Assembly: GCF_041154455.1 (NCBI RefSeq)
Contig: NZ_AP028664.1
Location: 2,419,001-2,483,000 of the forward strand
From: Variovorax sp. V213
Lineage (GTDB): Bacteria > Pseudomonadota > Gammaproteobacteria > Burkholderiales > Burkholderiaceae_C
Length of the DNA stretch: 64,000 bases
Direction of reading: 5' to 3'
Positions 18,313-25,626 of the stretch are shown one piece after another. Within the stretch, counting starts at the first letter, position 1, and every line of letters starts with the position of its first letter. Under the pieces are notes generated by a model. It did no database searches. It was not told where the DNA came from and saw only the letters and a list, made by a program, of their open reading frames with translations. A program made the translations under genes and the position numbers.

Positions 18313-19086
18313 ATGAATTATTTTCTGCCCACCGACCTTGCCGATGCGCTCGCTGAAGCGCGCCGCAGCAACCGAACCCTCGACGCCACGCCCTGGCTGG
18401 CGACGCTGCAGGATGCAGCGCAAGCCTATGAAGTGCAGGATGCCGTGGCATCCGCGCTCGGCTGGTTCGAGGCCGGCGCCGTGCCGCGCTGCTGGAAATC
18501 CGGCGGCGGATCGCGCGGCGCAACGCTCACGCATGCGCCGCTGCCCCCGGCCGGCGTGCGCACGAGCCCGGCGGAGTTCGGCGACCTGATGTTCCACACG
18601 CCCGGCATCGAGGCCGAGATTGCGCTGCGGCTCAGCAAGGACGTGACTCCCGCGCAAGCCGCCAAGCTCGACCACGGCGACGCGGCTTCGCTCGTCGATG
18701 CAATGGCCGTCTCCATCGAGATCGTCGATTCGCGCTGGCACGACCTGGCCGCCGCGCCGGCCTTGCTGCGCCTTGCCGATTCGCAGGTGCACGGCGCGCT
18801 GGCGATCGGCGAATGGCAGCCCTATGCGGCCGTCGACTGGGCTTCGCAGCGCTGCGAAACGAAGGTCGGCGATGCGGAAGCCGTGGTGCGCGAAGGCACC
18901 CATCCGCTGGCCGACCCGGCGTGGCTGCTGCCCATCTGGCTGCGCCACGTCACGCGCCATGGCCAGACCGCGCCAGCCGGCACGGTCGTCACCACCGGCT
19001 CATGGGTCGGCGTGCTGCCCTGCCGCCGCGGCGATCAGGTGACGGCGGAATTCGCCGGCATCGGCGCCGTGCGCTTGATCGTGTAG
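18313..19086 (+). CDS. Hydratase/decarboxylase of the FAH fold (2-keto-4-pentenoate hydratase-like)
   Basis: 257 residues starting MNYFLPTDLADALAEARR, 17 bases after the Bug gene. The Asp/Glu metal-binding cluster of the fumarylacetoacetase fold is seen in FHTPGIEAEIALRL and AMAVSIEIVDSRW. The GSWVGVLPCRRGDQVTAEF region near the end resembles the 2-keto-4-pentenoate hydratase / 4-oxalocrotonate decarboxylase group. It probably acts on a 2-oxo acid imported or made by its neighbours. Its last 52 bases overlap the convergent LysR gene. Confidence 0.82.
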   Translation: MNYFLPTDLADALAEARRSNRTLDATPWLATLQDAAQAYEVQDAVASALGWFEAGAVPRCWKSGGGSRGATLTHAPLPPAGVRTSPAEFGDLMFHTPGIEAEIALRLSKDVTPAQAAKLDHGDAASLVDAMAVSIEIVDSRWHDLAAAPALLRLADSQVHGALAIGEWQPYAAVDWASQRCETKVGDAEAVVREGTHPLADPAWLLPIWLRHVTRHGQTAPAGTVVTTGSWVGVLPCRRGDQVTAEFAGIGAVRLIV

Positions 19087-19997
19087 CGGCCTCCTCCCAC
19101 GCCCGAGCACGCCACCAGAAAGTCGAGCACCGCGCGCACGCGGGCCGGCAAGGTGCCGGCCTTGCCGATGTAGACGGCGTGGATCGGCTCCACCTCGCCG
19201 GGGTTGAATTCTTCGAGCAGCGGCACGAGCCGTCCCGCATCAATGTCGTGCTGGATGTGATACAGCGACAGCCGCGCCACGCCCGCACCCGCGATGGCCA
19301 GCTGCCGCAGCGTTTCGCCGTCGCCCGCGCGCACCGGCCCGGCCACGGGCAGCGCGATCATTCGCCCGTCCACGCGCAACGGCCAGTCGGGCGCGCTGCG
19401 CCGGTAGCTCCAGCCCAGGCGGTTGTGCGCCTCCAGTTCCTGCGGCGTGTGCGGCGTGCCGTATTTGGCAAGGTAGTCGGGCGAGGCCACGATGGCCTGG
19501 CTGGTTTCGCCCAGGCGCCGCGCCACCAGGTCGGACGAAGGCAGCTGGCCCCATCGGATGGCGATGTCGGCGCGCTCGTCCATCAAATCGACGACGCGGT
19601 CGGTCAGCGCAATGTCGAGCGTGATCTGCGGGTGCAGCTCCAGGAGGCGTGGCACCAGCGGCACCAGCTTGTGATGCCCGAAGGACACGCTCGCATTGAT
19701 GCTCACGCGCCCGCGGGGCGCGGCACCCGCGGCGGCGCAGCGCTCCGCCTCGTCCATGTCGGCCAGCACGCGCGTGCTGCGTTCGTAGAAGTGCAGGCCC
19801 TCGGGCGTGAGCTGCAGCTTGCGCGTGGAGCGGTGCACCAGCTGGATGCCCAGCCGCAGCTCGAGGCGCGCGACCAGCTTGCTGACCGCCGAAGGTGTCA
19901 TGTCCAGCAGGCGCGCCGCAGCGGAAAAGCCGCCGGACTCGACCACCTGCACGAAGGCTTCCATTTCTCCGGAGCGGTTGACGTCGATGCGCGGCAT
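19035..19997 (-). CDS. LysR-family regulator
   Basis: 320 residues. N-terminal HTH (residues about 10-68: MEAFVQVVESGGFSAAARLL, TPSAVSKLVARLE) and an effector-binding domain with SINASVSFGHHKLVPLVP and DIAIRWGQLPSSDLVARRLG, the usual pattern of the CrgA/DmlR-like branch. It is divergent from an MFS/aldo-keto reductase pair, with a LysR-type palindrome between them, so it most likely regulates these. The tail runs 52 bases into the 3' end of the hydratase gene on the other strand. Confidence 0.9.
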   Translation of the reverse strand: MPRIDVNRSGEMEAFVQVVESGGFSAAARLLDMTPSAVSKLVARLELRLGIQLVHRSTRKLQLTPEGLHFYERSTRVLADMDEAERCAAAGAAPRGRVSINASVSFGHHKLVPLVPRLLELHPQITLDIALTDRVVDLMDERADIAIRWGQLPSSDLVARRLGETSQAIVASPDYLAKYGTPHTPQELEAHNRLGWSYRRSAPDWPLRVDGRMIALPVAGPVRAGDGETLRQLAIAGAGVARLSLYHIQHDIDAGRLVPLLEEFNPGEVEPIHAVYIGKAGTLPARVRAVLDFLVACSGVGGGRYTIKRTAPMPANSAVT

Positions 19998-20018
19998 GTC
20001 GGTTCCTTGCGCCTTTTA

Positions 20019-20037
20019 TTGTGAATTCAAATCACAA
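20019..20037. promoter_or_regulatory. LysR-type operator palindrome
   Basis: TTGTGA and TCACAA form perfect 6-base arms around a 7-base A/T-rich centre, between the LysR gene (start 19997) and the MFS gene (start 20097). The internal T-N11-A spacing (20022-20034) fits LysR-type binding sites. It is the only clear symmetry in this 99-base divergent promoter region. Confidence 0.6.
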
Positions 20038-20096
20038 GTCTATGTCCATGCGGCATTCTAGTCATCATTGGAAAGAACCCGCACAGTAGAGCCATC

Positions 20097-21287
20097 ATGC
20101 CAATCGCTCTACTTGCCCTCACCGCCGGTGCCTTCGGAATAGGCACCACCGAATTCGTCATCATGGGCCTGCTGATGCAGGTCTCGATGGATCTCAAGGT
20201 TTCCATCACGGCGGCCGGCCTGCTGATCTCGGGCTACGCGCTCGGGGTCGCGGTCGGGGCGCCCCTGCTCACCATCGCCACCCGCAAGCTGCCGCGCAAG
20301 ACCGTGCTGCTCGCACTGATGGCGATCTTCACGCTCGGCAACCTGGCCTGTGCACTCGCGCCCAACTACGAGCTGCTCATGGCCGCGCGGGTGGTCACCT
20401 CGCTCGCGCACGGCACCTTCTTCGGCGTGGGCTCGGTGGTGGCCACAAGCCTCGTGGCGCCGGAACGCCGCGCATCGGCCATCGCGATCATGTTCACCGG
20501 GCTCACCGCCGCCACGCTGCTGGGTGTGCCGGCCGGTGCATGGCTCGGTCTGCAGTACGGCTGGCGCGCCACCTTCTGGGCGGTGACGCTGATCGGCATG
20601 CTGGCTTTTGCGGTGCTCGCGCTGTTCGTGCCGCGCGTCGGGGCCGGGGCCAAGGCCGCGCCGCTGCGCGATGAGCTCGCGGTGCTCGCGCGGCCGCAGG
20701 TGCTGCTCGGCCTGGCGATGACGGTGCTCGGCTTTGCAGGCGTGTTCGTGGTGTTCACCTACATCCAGCCCCTGCTGACGCAGGTCACCGGCCTGCCCGA
20801 AACGGCCGTGTCGCCCATCCTGCTGGTGTTCGGTGGCGGCCTGGCCGTGGGCAACATTCTTGGCGGCAGACTGGCCGACAAGTCGACCATGCCCGCGGTG
20901 CTCGGGACGCTGGTGGCGCTCGCCGCCGTGCTCGGCGCGATGCAGTTCACCATCGGAACCCCGTTCACTGCCGTGGTGTTCGTCGGCCTGCTCGGCATCG
21001 CGTCTTTCGCGACCGTGGCGCCCATGCAGCTGCGTGTGCTCGAGAAAGCCTCGGGCGCAGGCCAGAACCTGGCGTCGAGCCTCAACATCGCGGCCTTCAA
21101 CCTCGGCAATGCGCTCGGCGCGTGGGCCGGCGGCGTGGTCATCGACCATGGCCCGGGGCTGCGTGCACTCGGCTGGGTGGCTGCGCTGCTCACGCTCGCG
21201 GGGCTGGCCATCGCACTCTGGAGCCGCTCGCTCGACCGGCGCGAAGGCAGCGCCACGCCAGCCGATTGCGCCTCGGTGCAAGCCTGA
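20097..21287 (+). CDS. MFS efflux transporter, DHA1/AraJ-like
   Basis: 396 residues. The opening MPIALLALTAGAFGIGTTEF with IMGLLMQVSMDLKV is characteristic of the DHA1 sugar/drug efflux group that includes AraJ and YdhP. Twelve hydrophobic segments are seen, with a short charged central loop (VPRVGAGAKAAPLRDE). By family, a proton-coupled exporter of sugars, drugs or arabinose-like compounds. It is 36 bases ahead of an aldo-keto reductase, and LysR-controlled export-plus-reduction pairs like this often handle toxic carbonyl or aromatic compounds. Confidence 0.87.
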   Translation: MPIALLALTAGAFGIGTTEFVIMGLLMQVSMDLKVSITAAGLLISGYALGVAVGAPLLTIATRKLPRKTVLLALMAIFTLGNLACALAPNYELLMAARVVTSLAHGTFFGVGSVVATSLVAPERRASAIAIMFTGLTAATLLGVPAGAWLGLQYGWRATFWAVTLIGMLAFAVLALFVPRVGAGAKAAPLRDELAVLARPQVLLGLAMTVLGFAGVFVVFTYIQPLLTQVTGLPETAVSPILLVFGGGLAVGNILGGRLADKSTMPAVLGTLVALAAVLGAMQFTIGTPFTAVVFVGLLGIASFATVAPMQLRVLEKASGAGQNLASSLNIAAFNLGNALGAWAGGVVIDHGPGLRALGWVAALLTLAGLAIALWSRSLDRREGSATPADCASVQA

Positions 21288-21323
21288 GCCTCTTCCTCTT
21301 TCAGTGACGACAAGGACAACATC

Positions 21324-22361
21324 ATGGAACAACGCTTTCTCGGCCGCTCCGGCTTCAAGGTCCCCGCCCTCGGCTTCGGCGCCGGCACTTTCGGCGGACA
21401 GGGCCCGCTCTTCAGCGCCTGGGGCAACACCGACGTCGAGGGCGCACGCAGCATCGTCGACCTGGCGCTGGATGCCGGCGTGACCCTGTTCGATACGGCC
21501 GACGTGTATTCGAACGGCGCTTCGGAATCGATCCTCGGTGCGGCGCTCAAGGGCCGGCGCGACAAGGCCATCATCTCGACCAAGCTGGCGCTGCGCGCCG
21601 GCGACGGGCCGAACGACGTCGGTGCCTCGCGCCACCACCTGATCGCCGCGACCGACGCCGCGCTGAAGCGCCTGGGCACCGACTACATCGACATCCTGCA
21701 GCTGCATGCCTTCGATGCGATGACGCCGGTCGAGATGGTGCTCGACACGCTGGACGACCTGGTGCGCGCAGGCAAGGTGCGGTTGATCGGCGCATCGAAC
21801 TTCTCGGGCTGGCAGCTGATGAAATCGCTCGCGGCCTCCGACCGGCTCGGCCTGCAGCGCTTCGTCGCCAACCAGACCTACTACTCGCTGATCGGCCGCG
21901 ACTACGAATTCGAACTGATGCCGCTGGGCATGGACCAAGGCGTGGGCGCCATCGTATGGAGCCCGCTGGGCTGGGGCCGGCTGACCGGCAAGGTGCGCCG
22001 CGGCCAGCCGCTGCCCGCCGGAAGCCGGCTGCATGAAACCGCCGGCTTCGCGCCGCCCGTGGACGACGAGCGCCTGTACCGCGTGATCGATGCCATGGAC
22101 CAGGTGGCCGAGGAAACCGGCAAGACGCTGCCGCAGATCGCGCTCAACTGGCTGCTGCAGCGGCCCACCGTGTCGAGCGTACTCATCGGCGCGCGCAACG
22201 AAGAGCAGCTCCGGCAGAACCTGGGCGCGCTCGGCTGGCAGCTCAGCGCGGACCAGATCAAGCGGCTCGATGCGGCGAGCGCCGTGACGCCGCCCTACCC
22301 TTACTACCCGTACTGGAACGGGCAGTTCGCCGAGCGCAGTCCGGTGGCAGTGCTGCCTTAG
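21324..22361 (+). CDS. Aldo/keto reductase
   Basis: 345 residues, an NADPH-dependent carbonyl reductase of the AKR superfamily. The catalytic tetrad positions are visible: FDTADVYSNGASE (Asp, Tyr), IISTKLALR (Lys) and ILQLHAFDAMTP (His). The later IGASNFSGWQL and SSVLIGARNEEQLRQNL are cofactor-binding segments. Its closest look is to the YajO/YghZ-type group. Expressed with the MFS gene just upstream. Its stop codon shares bases with the stop of the convergent LuxR gene (four-base overlap). Confidence 0.92.
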   Translation: MEQRFLGRSGFKVPALGFGAGTFGGQGPLFSAWGNTDVEGARSIVDLALDAGVTLFDTADVYSNGASESILGAALKGRRDKAIISTKLALRAGDGPNDVGASRHHLIAATDAALKRLGTDYIDILQLHAFDAMTPVEMVLDTLDDLVRAGKVRLIGASNFSGWQLMKSLAASDRLGLQRFVANQTYYSLIGRDYEFELMPLGMDQGVGAIVWSPLGWGRLTGKVRRGQPLPAGSRLHETAGFAPPVDDERLYRVIDAMDQVAEETGKTLPQIALNWLLQRPTVSSVLIGARNEEQLRQNLGALGWQLSADQIKRLDAASAVTPPYPYYPYWNGQFAERSPVAVLP

Positions 22362-23317
22362 CTCTCGTTCAGAACCCCAAAGTCGCTGTCCCCCTGCTGC
22401 ACCGCGTTGACCAGTTGCACGCGGTTGCGCGCGGCAAAGCGGCGGCGCAGTTGGCGCATGTGGTAGTCCACGGTGTGGGCCGACATGTCGAGGCGGTTGG
22501 CGATCTCCTTGTCGCTGCGCCCCTGCAGCAGGTGCTGGAGGATGTACTGCTGCGTGGGCGAGATCTCGATGCGCGCCGCCGCGCTCGCTTCGCTCGGCAT
22601 GCGCGAATGGCGCAGCAGGTACTCGTGAACGCTCAAGCCCAGCGTCAAGGCCTGGCCGACGACCTCGTCGGTGATCCAGCGGCGGCCCGGCTCGCTCGAC
22701 TGCAGGCTGATGACGGTGTACTGGTTCACTTGCGTCGGCAACGCGAGGCGGAACATCAACCCGCTGCGAATGCCGCTGGCGCGCAGGTCGTCGACAAAGC
22801 GCTGCCGCCGTCCCTCCGCGTCCTCGGTCACAGATGTGGCTGCGGACAATGGCGCGGCCTCGATCTGCTCGACGTCCCACACCAGCGGGAGACTGGAAGC
22901 CGGTACGCCCGGCTGCCGCAAATCAGTTTCGTAGAGGCGATGCGAAAAGTAGCGCTGCGTCCACTCGGGGTTTGCGTGCGCGGTGAAGAAGCTCAAGGGC
23001 CACCAGCGGCCACGCAGGAAAGTGATCGTGCCGTAGCCAAGCCAATCGAAGCCCAGCGCATTCAACATCGCCTGGACAAGATCGCGGCACTCCTTGGTGC
23101 CTGAAGCATTCAGCAGATCGCCGACGATGCCCGGCACGCCGTCCGCACGCAGGTCTGCCGATTGCGGCAGATAGAGCTGTTCCTCCGAATAGAGCTGTGG
23201 AAAGGGGCCGTCGAGCGGCAGCTCGGCCAGATCGCCCGGCGGCGGCGCCGGGTCGGGGTCGCGCGCTTCCGACAGCAATGCCGCCGCGGCGGGTTGCAAC
23301 AAAGTACCAAGAATCAT
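22358..23317 (-). CDS. LuxR-family regulator with autoinducer-binding-like domain (paralogue 1)
   Basis: 319 residues. About 70 variable N-terminal residues are followed by a domain resembling the LuxR autoinducer-binding fold (FDWLGYGTITF, RYFSHRLYETD, SLPLVWDVEQ) and a C-terminal LuxR/GerE helix-turn-helix (residues about 255-310: RSDKEIANRLDMSAHTVDYH). No luxI-type synthase is in the window, so it would be a solo receptor. It is clearly related to the second LuxR-type gene about 2 kb away. The position between a transport locus and the type III locus leaves its target open. Confidence 0.85.
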   Translation of the reverse strand: MILGTLLQPAAAALLSEARDPDPAPPPGDLAELPLDGPFPQLYSEEQLYLPQSADLRADGVPGIVGDLLNASGTKECRDLVQAMLNALGFDWLGYGTITFLRGRWWPLSFFTAHANPEWTQRYFSHRLYETDLRQPGVPASSLPLVWDVEQIEAAPLSAATSVTEDAEGRRQRFVDDLRASGIRSGLMFRLALPTQVNQYTVISLQSSEPGRRWITDEVVGQALTLGLSVHEYLLRHSRMPSEASAAARIEISPTQQYILQHLLQGRSDKEIANRLDMSAHTVDYHMRQLRRRFAARNRVQLVNAVQQGDSDFGVLNES

Positions 23318-23571
23318 GAGAGGCCTGATGGAAGTGCCGCATGCGCCGGTGGACGCTGCGGGCTTGGAGCCAAACTACCAAAGGGCGGTTATGCCGCCTT
23401 GTAAATTCTTAGCTTCGAGCACACTCGCGAGGGCGAAGACGAGCCTTGGCACCCCTCACCGAACCACAACTGAATACCTTCGCATGAACATCCGCGAAAG
23501 CAAGGCATGCACTGGCACGTCGATTGCTTTTTCTCAACACAACCACGACGTCCGAGGAGCCCTGCTTTTCG

Positions 23572-24447
23572 ATGGAACTCCTGGCTTCCCACTATTGGCG
23601 AGACGCTGACCTCACGGGTCTTCAGTTGACTGCCAACACGCTGCTGCATCGCGAGATCCGGCCACACAGGCACGTCGGGTACACGCTCTCGGTGTCGGAC
23701 ACCGAACTCCACGTGCGCACCGGCACCCGCGTGACGATCGTGCCGCCGGGAACGCTGCTGCGCGTTGCGCCGCAGGTCTGGCATGCCGTGCAGGCGCGCA
23801 GCGCGCCGTGGCGCGAGGACGCGATGTACTGCAGCTGCGCCGTTGCGCGCTGCATCAGCGCGGCGCACGAGAGCACCCCGCTGGCCCGCGTGGAAGACGA
23901 TGCCGGCGTCTCGGTTTTTCTCGATCCCTCCGAAGCTTCCGGATTCATGGAATGCCATCGCCTGCTGCGCGAGCCCACGGGCGCCGGCAACGACGACGAC
24001 AGCGCAGCGGGGCGCGCCCTGCTGCGCCAACGCCTTGCCCGCTGGATTCCGTTGCGGGCACAGCCCACGCGCGTTGTCGACAGCGGCGACGAACGCATGA
24101 ACAGGCTGTATGAACTGATCGCGTCCGGCTTTCATCAGCGCATGACGCTCGACAACCTGGCCGACGCGGCGGGCCTGCACCCGGTGCACGTGCAGCGGCG
24201 CTTCAAAGGCGCCATGGGATTCACGCCGCACGAGATGCTGGTGGGCCACCGCATCGAGTACGCGCGCGACCTCATCGCCGGCGGCGCCCGCGTCACCTAT
24301 GCGGCGCATGCCGCCGGTTTCACCGATCAAAGCCATTTGCACAAGACCTTTCTGGGCACCTATGCGGTGTTGCCCGGGGACTACCGCAGGCTTTCGGCGC
24401 TCGATGCGCTGCAGCCGGCATCGGCCCGCAACGGCATCGCCGGCTAG
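23572..24447 (+). CDS. AraC-family regulator
   Basis: 291 residues from ATG 23572 (MELLASHYWRDADLTG); an upstream TTG at 23524 would add 16 residues and cannot be excluded. The N-terminal half is a cupin-like ligand domain (REIRPHRHVGYTLSV) and the C-terminal 100 residues are a double helix-turn-helix (MTLDNLADAAGLHPVHVQRR and YAAHAAGFTDQSHLHKTF). It is embedded between two paralogous LuxR-type genes on the other strand. It is shorter than HrpX/HrpB-type type III activators and has a sugar/aromatic sensor look, so a direct role in secretion is unproven. Confidence 0.87.
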   Translation: MELLASHYWRDADLTGLQLTANTLLHREIRPHRHVGYTLSVSDTELHVRTGTRVTIVPPGTLLRVAPQVWHAVQARSAPWREDAMYCSCAVARCISAAHESTPLARVEDDAGVSVFLDPSEASGFMECHRLLREPTGAGNDDDSAAGRALLRQRLARWIPLRAQPTRVVDSGDERMNRLYELIASGFHQRMTLDNLADAAGLHPVHVQRRFKGAMGFTPHEMLVGHRIEYARDLIAGGARVTYAAHAAGFTDQSHLHKTFLGTYAVLPGDYRRLSALDALQPASARNGIAG

Positions 24448-24467
24448 GGACGCCGAGGACGAGACCG

Positions 24468-25460
24468 CTAGGGCTGCCAGTCCGCCGCTGCGCTCACCAG
24501 CTGCACCCTGTTGCGCACGCCGAAGCGACGCCGGAGCTGGCGCATGTGATAGTCCACCGCATGGCTCGACAAGCCCAGCGCGTAGGCAATTTCCTTGTCG
24601 CCGAGTCCCCGCAGCAAGGCTTCGAGAATCGATTGCTGCGTCGGCGAAATCGGCGATTTCGCGTGCAGCGGCTCGTCCTGCTCCCGCGCCGCAACGGGCT
24701 TGCGCACGTGGCGCGACACGTGCTCGTGCACGCTCAATCCGAGCACGAGCGCGCGGCCCACGGCAGGGCCGAGAATCCAGCGGCGCCCGGGCGTGCCCGA
24801 CATCAGGTTGATGAAGGTGTACTCATGCATTTGCCCCGGCGTGGCCAGGCGGAAAGAAATACCGCTGCGGATGCCGCTGGCTTCCAGCTCGTCCAGCAGC
24901 ATGCGTTGCCGCGCGGCGATGTCCCGGGCTTCGGCCTCGGGCCGCAAGGGTTGCCTGCATTGCGATTGGGCCAGCGACTCCAGGTCCCACACCAGCGGAA
25001 GGCCGGATACCGGCGCATCGTGCGGGCGCATATCCACCTCGTGGTAGCGCTGCGAGAAGTAGCGGCGTGCCCAGGTCTCGTGGGCATAGCTCGTGAGAAA
25101 GCTCAGCGGTCGCAGGACACCGCGCTGATCTTCGATCGTTCCGTAGCCGAGCCATTCGAAGCCGATCGATCGCAGGCGGTCCTTCATGAGCGCCTGGCGC
25201 GCCGCGTGATCGGGCGCGGCACTCAACTGAGCGACCAGGCCGGTGGCGAGGCGCTGGCGATGACCCGCAGGCGGCATCGACGGCTTGTCGTCCGCATAGA
25301 AAAGCGGGAGCGCGCCCGCCGCATCGCCGCGGCGCGCAAGGGACAGGGCCGCCCCCCTTGGAGCCGCGGCCGGTGGCACGGCACCGCGGCGCTGCGCGAA
25401 CAGCGAAGGACGGATCATCGCCGCTGGGGCGGGGCGGATCCGGGTCGCGAATGCGTTCAT
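24468..25460 (-). CDS. LuxR-family regulator with autoinducer-binding-like domain (paralogue 2)
   Basis: 330 residues from ATG 25460. Same plan as the other LuxR gene nearby: variable N-terminus, ligand domain (FEWLGYGTI, RYFSQRYHEVD, GLPLVWDLESL) and C-terminal HTH (GDKEIAYALGLSSHAVDYH). The stretch VDYHMRQLRRRF is identical in the two proteins. It lies downstream of the giant type III-linked gene on the same strand, separated by 166 bases that contain a strong hairpin. A solo quorum- or plant-signal receptor is the family expectation; a link to the secretion locus is inferred from position only. Confidence 0.85.
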   Translation of the reverse strand: MNAFATRIRPAPAAMIRPSLFAQRRGAVPPAAAPRGAALSLARRGDAAGALPLFYADDKPSMPPAGHRQRLATGLVAQLSAAPDHAARQALMKDRLRSIGFEWLGYGTIEDQRGVLRPLSFLTSYAHETWARRYFSQRYHEVDMRPHDAPVSGLPLVWDLESLAQSQCRQPLRPEAEARDIAARQRMLLDELEASGIRSGISFRLATPGQMHEYTFINLMSGTPGRRWILGPAVGRALVLGLSVHEHVSRHVRKPVAAREQDEPLHAKSPISPTQQSILEALLRGLGDKEIAYALGLSSHAVDYHMRQLRRRFGVRNRVQLVSAAADWQP

Positions 25461-25528
25461 TGCGCCCAGTCTAGAAGTGCCCGCAGAGCGGCACCAATGG
25501 CAATTGCGGCATGCGCCATAACGCAAAT

Positions 25529-25568
25529 GCATGGCCGTGCCGCCGGACGAAGCCCGGCACGGCCATGC
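25529..25568 (-). terminator. Strong hairpin after the giant gene
   Basis: Two perfect 14-base arms (GCATGGCCGTGCCG and its complement) surround a 12-base loop, between the stop of the giant gene (25627) and the start of the LuxR gene (25460). The minus-strand continuation is ATTTGCG, so there is only a weak T-tract. It may be a terminator or a 3'-end stabilising hairpin for the long type III transcript. Confidence 0.55.
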
Positions 25569-25626
25569 GGCACCGGGGCGGCGCCGGTGCTACATCTTTC
25601 GGCTCACATGCAGGGGCCCGGGTGAA

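Noticed and set aside
23572..24447. AraC gene as an HrpX/HrpB-type master activator
   Set aside because: It is only 291 residues with a cupin-like N-terminus; HrpX/HrpB proteins are about 470 residues with a different N-terminal domain.
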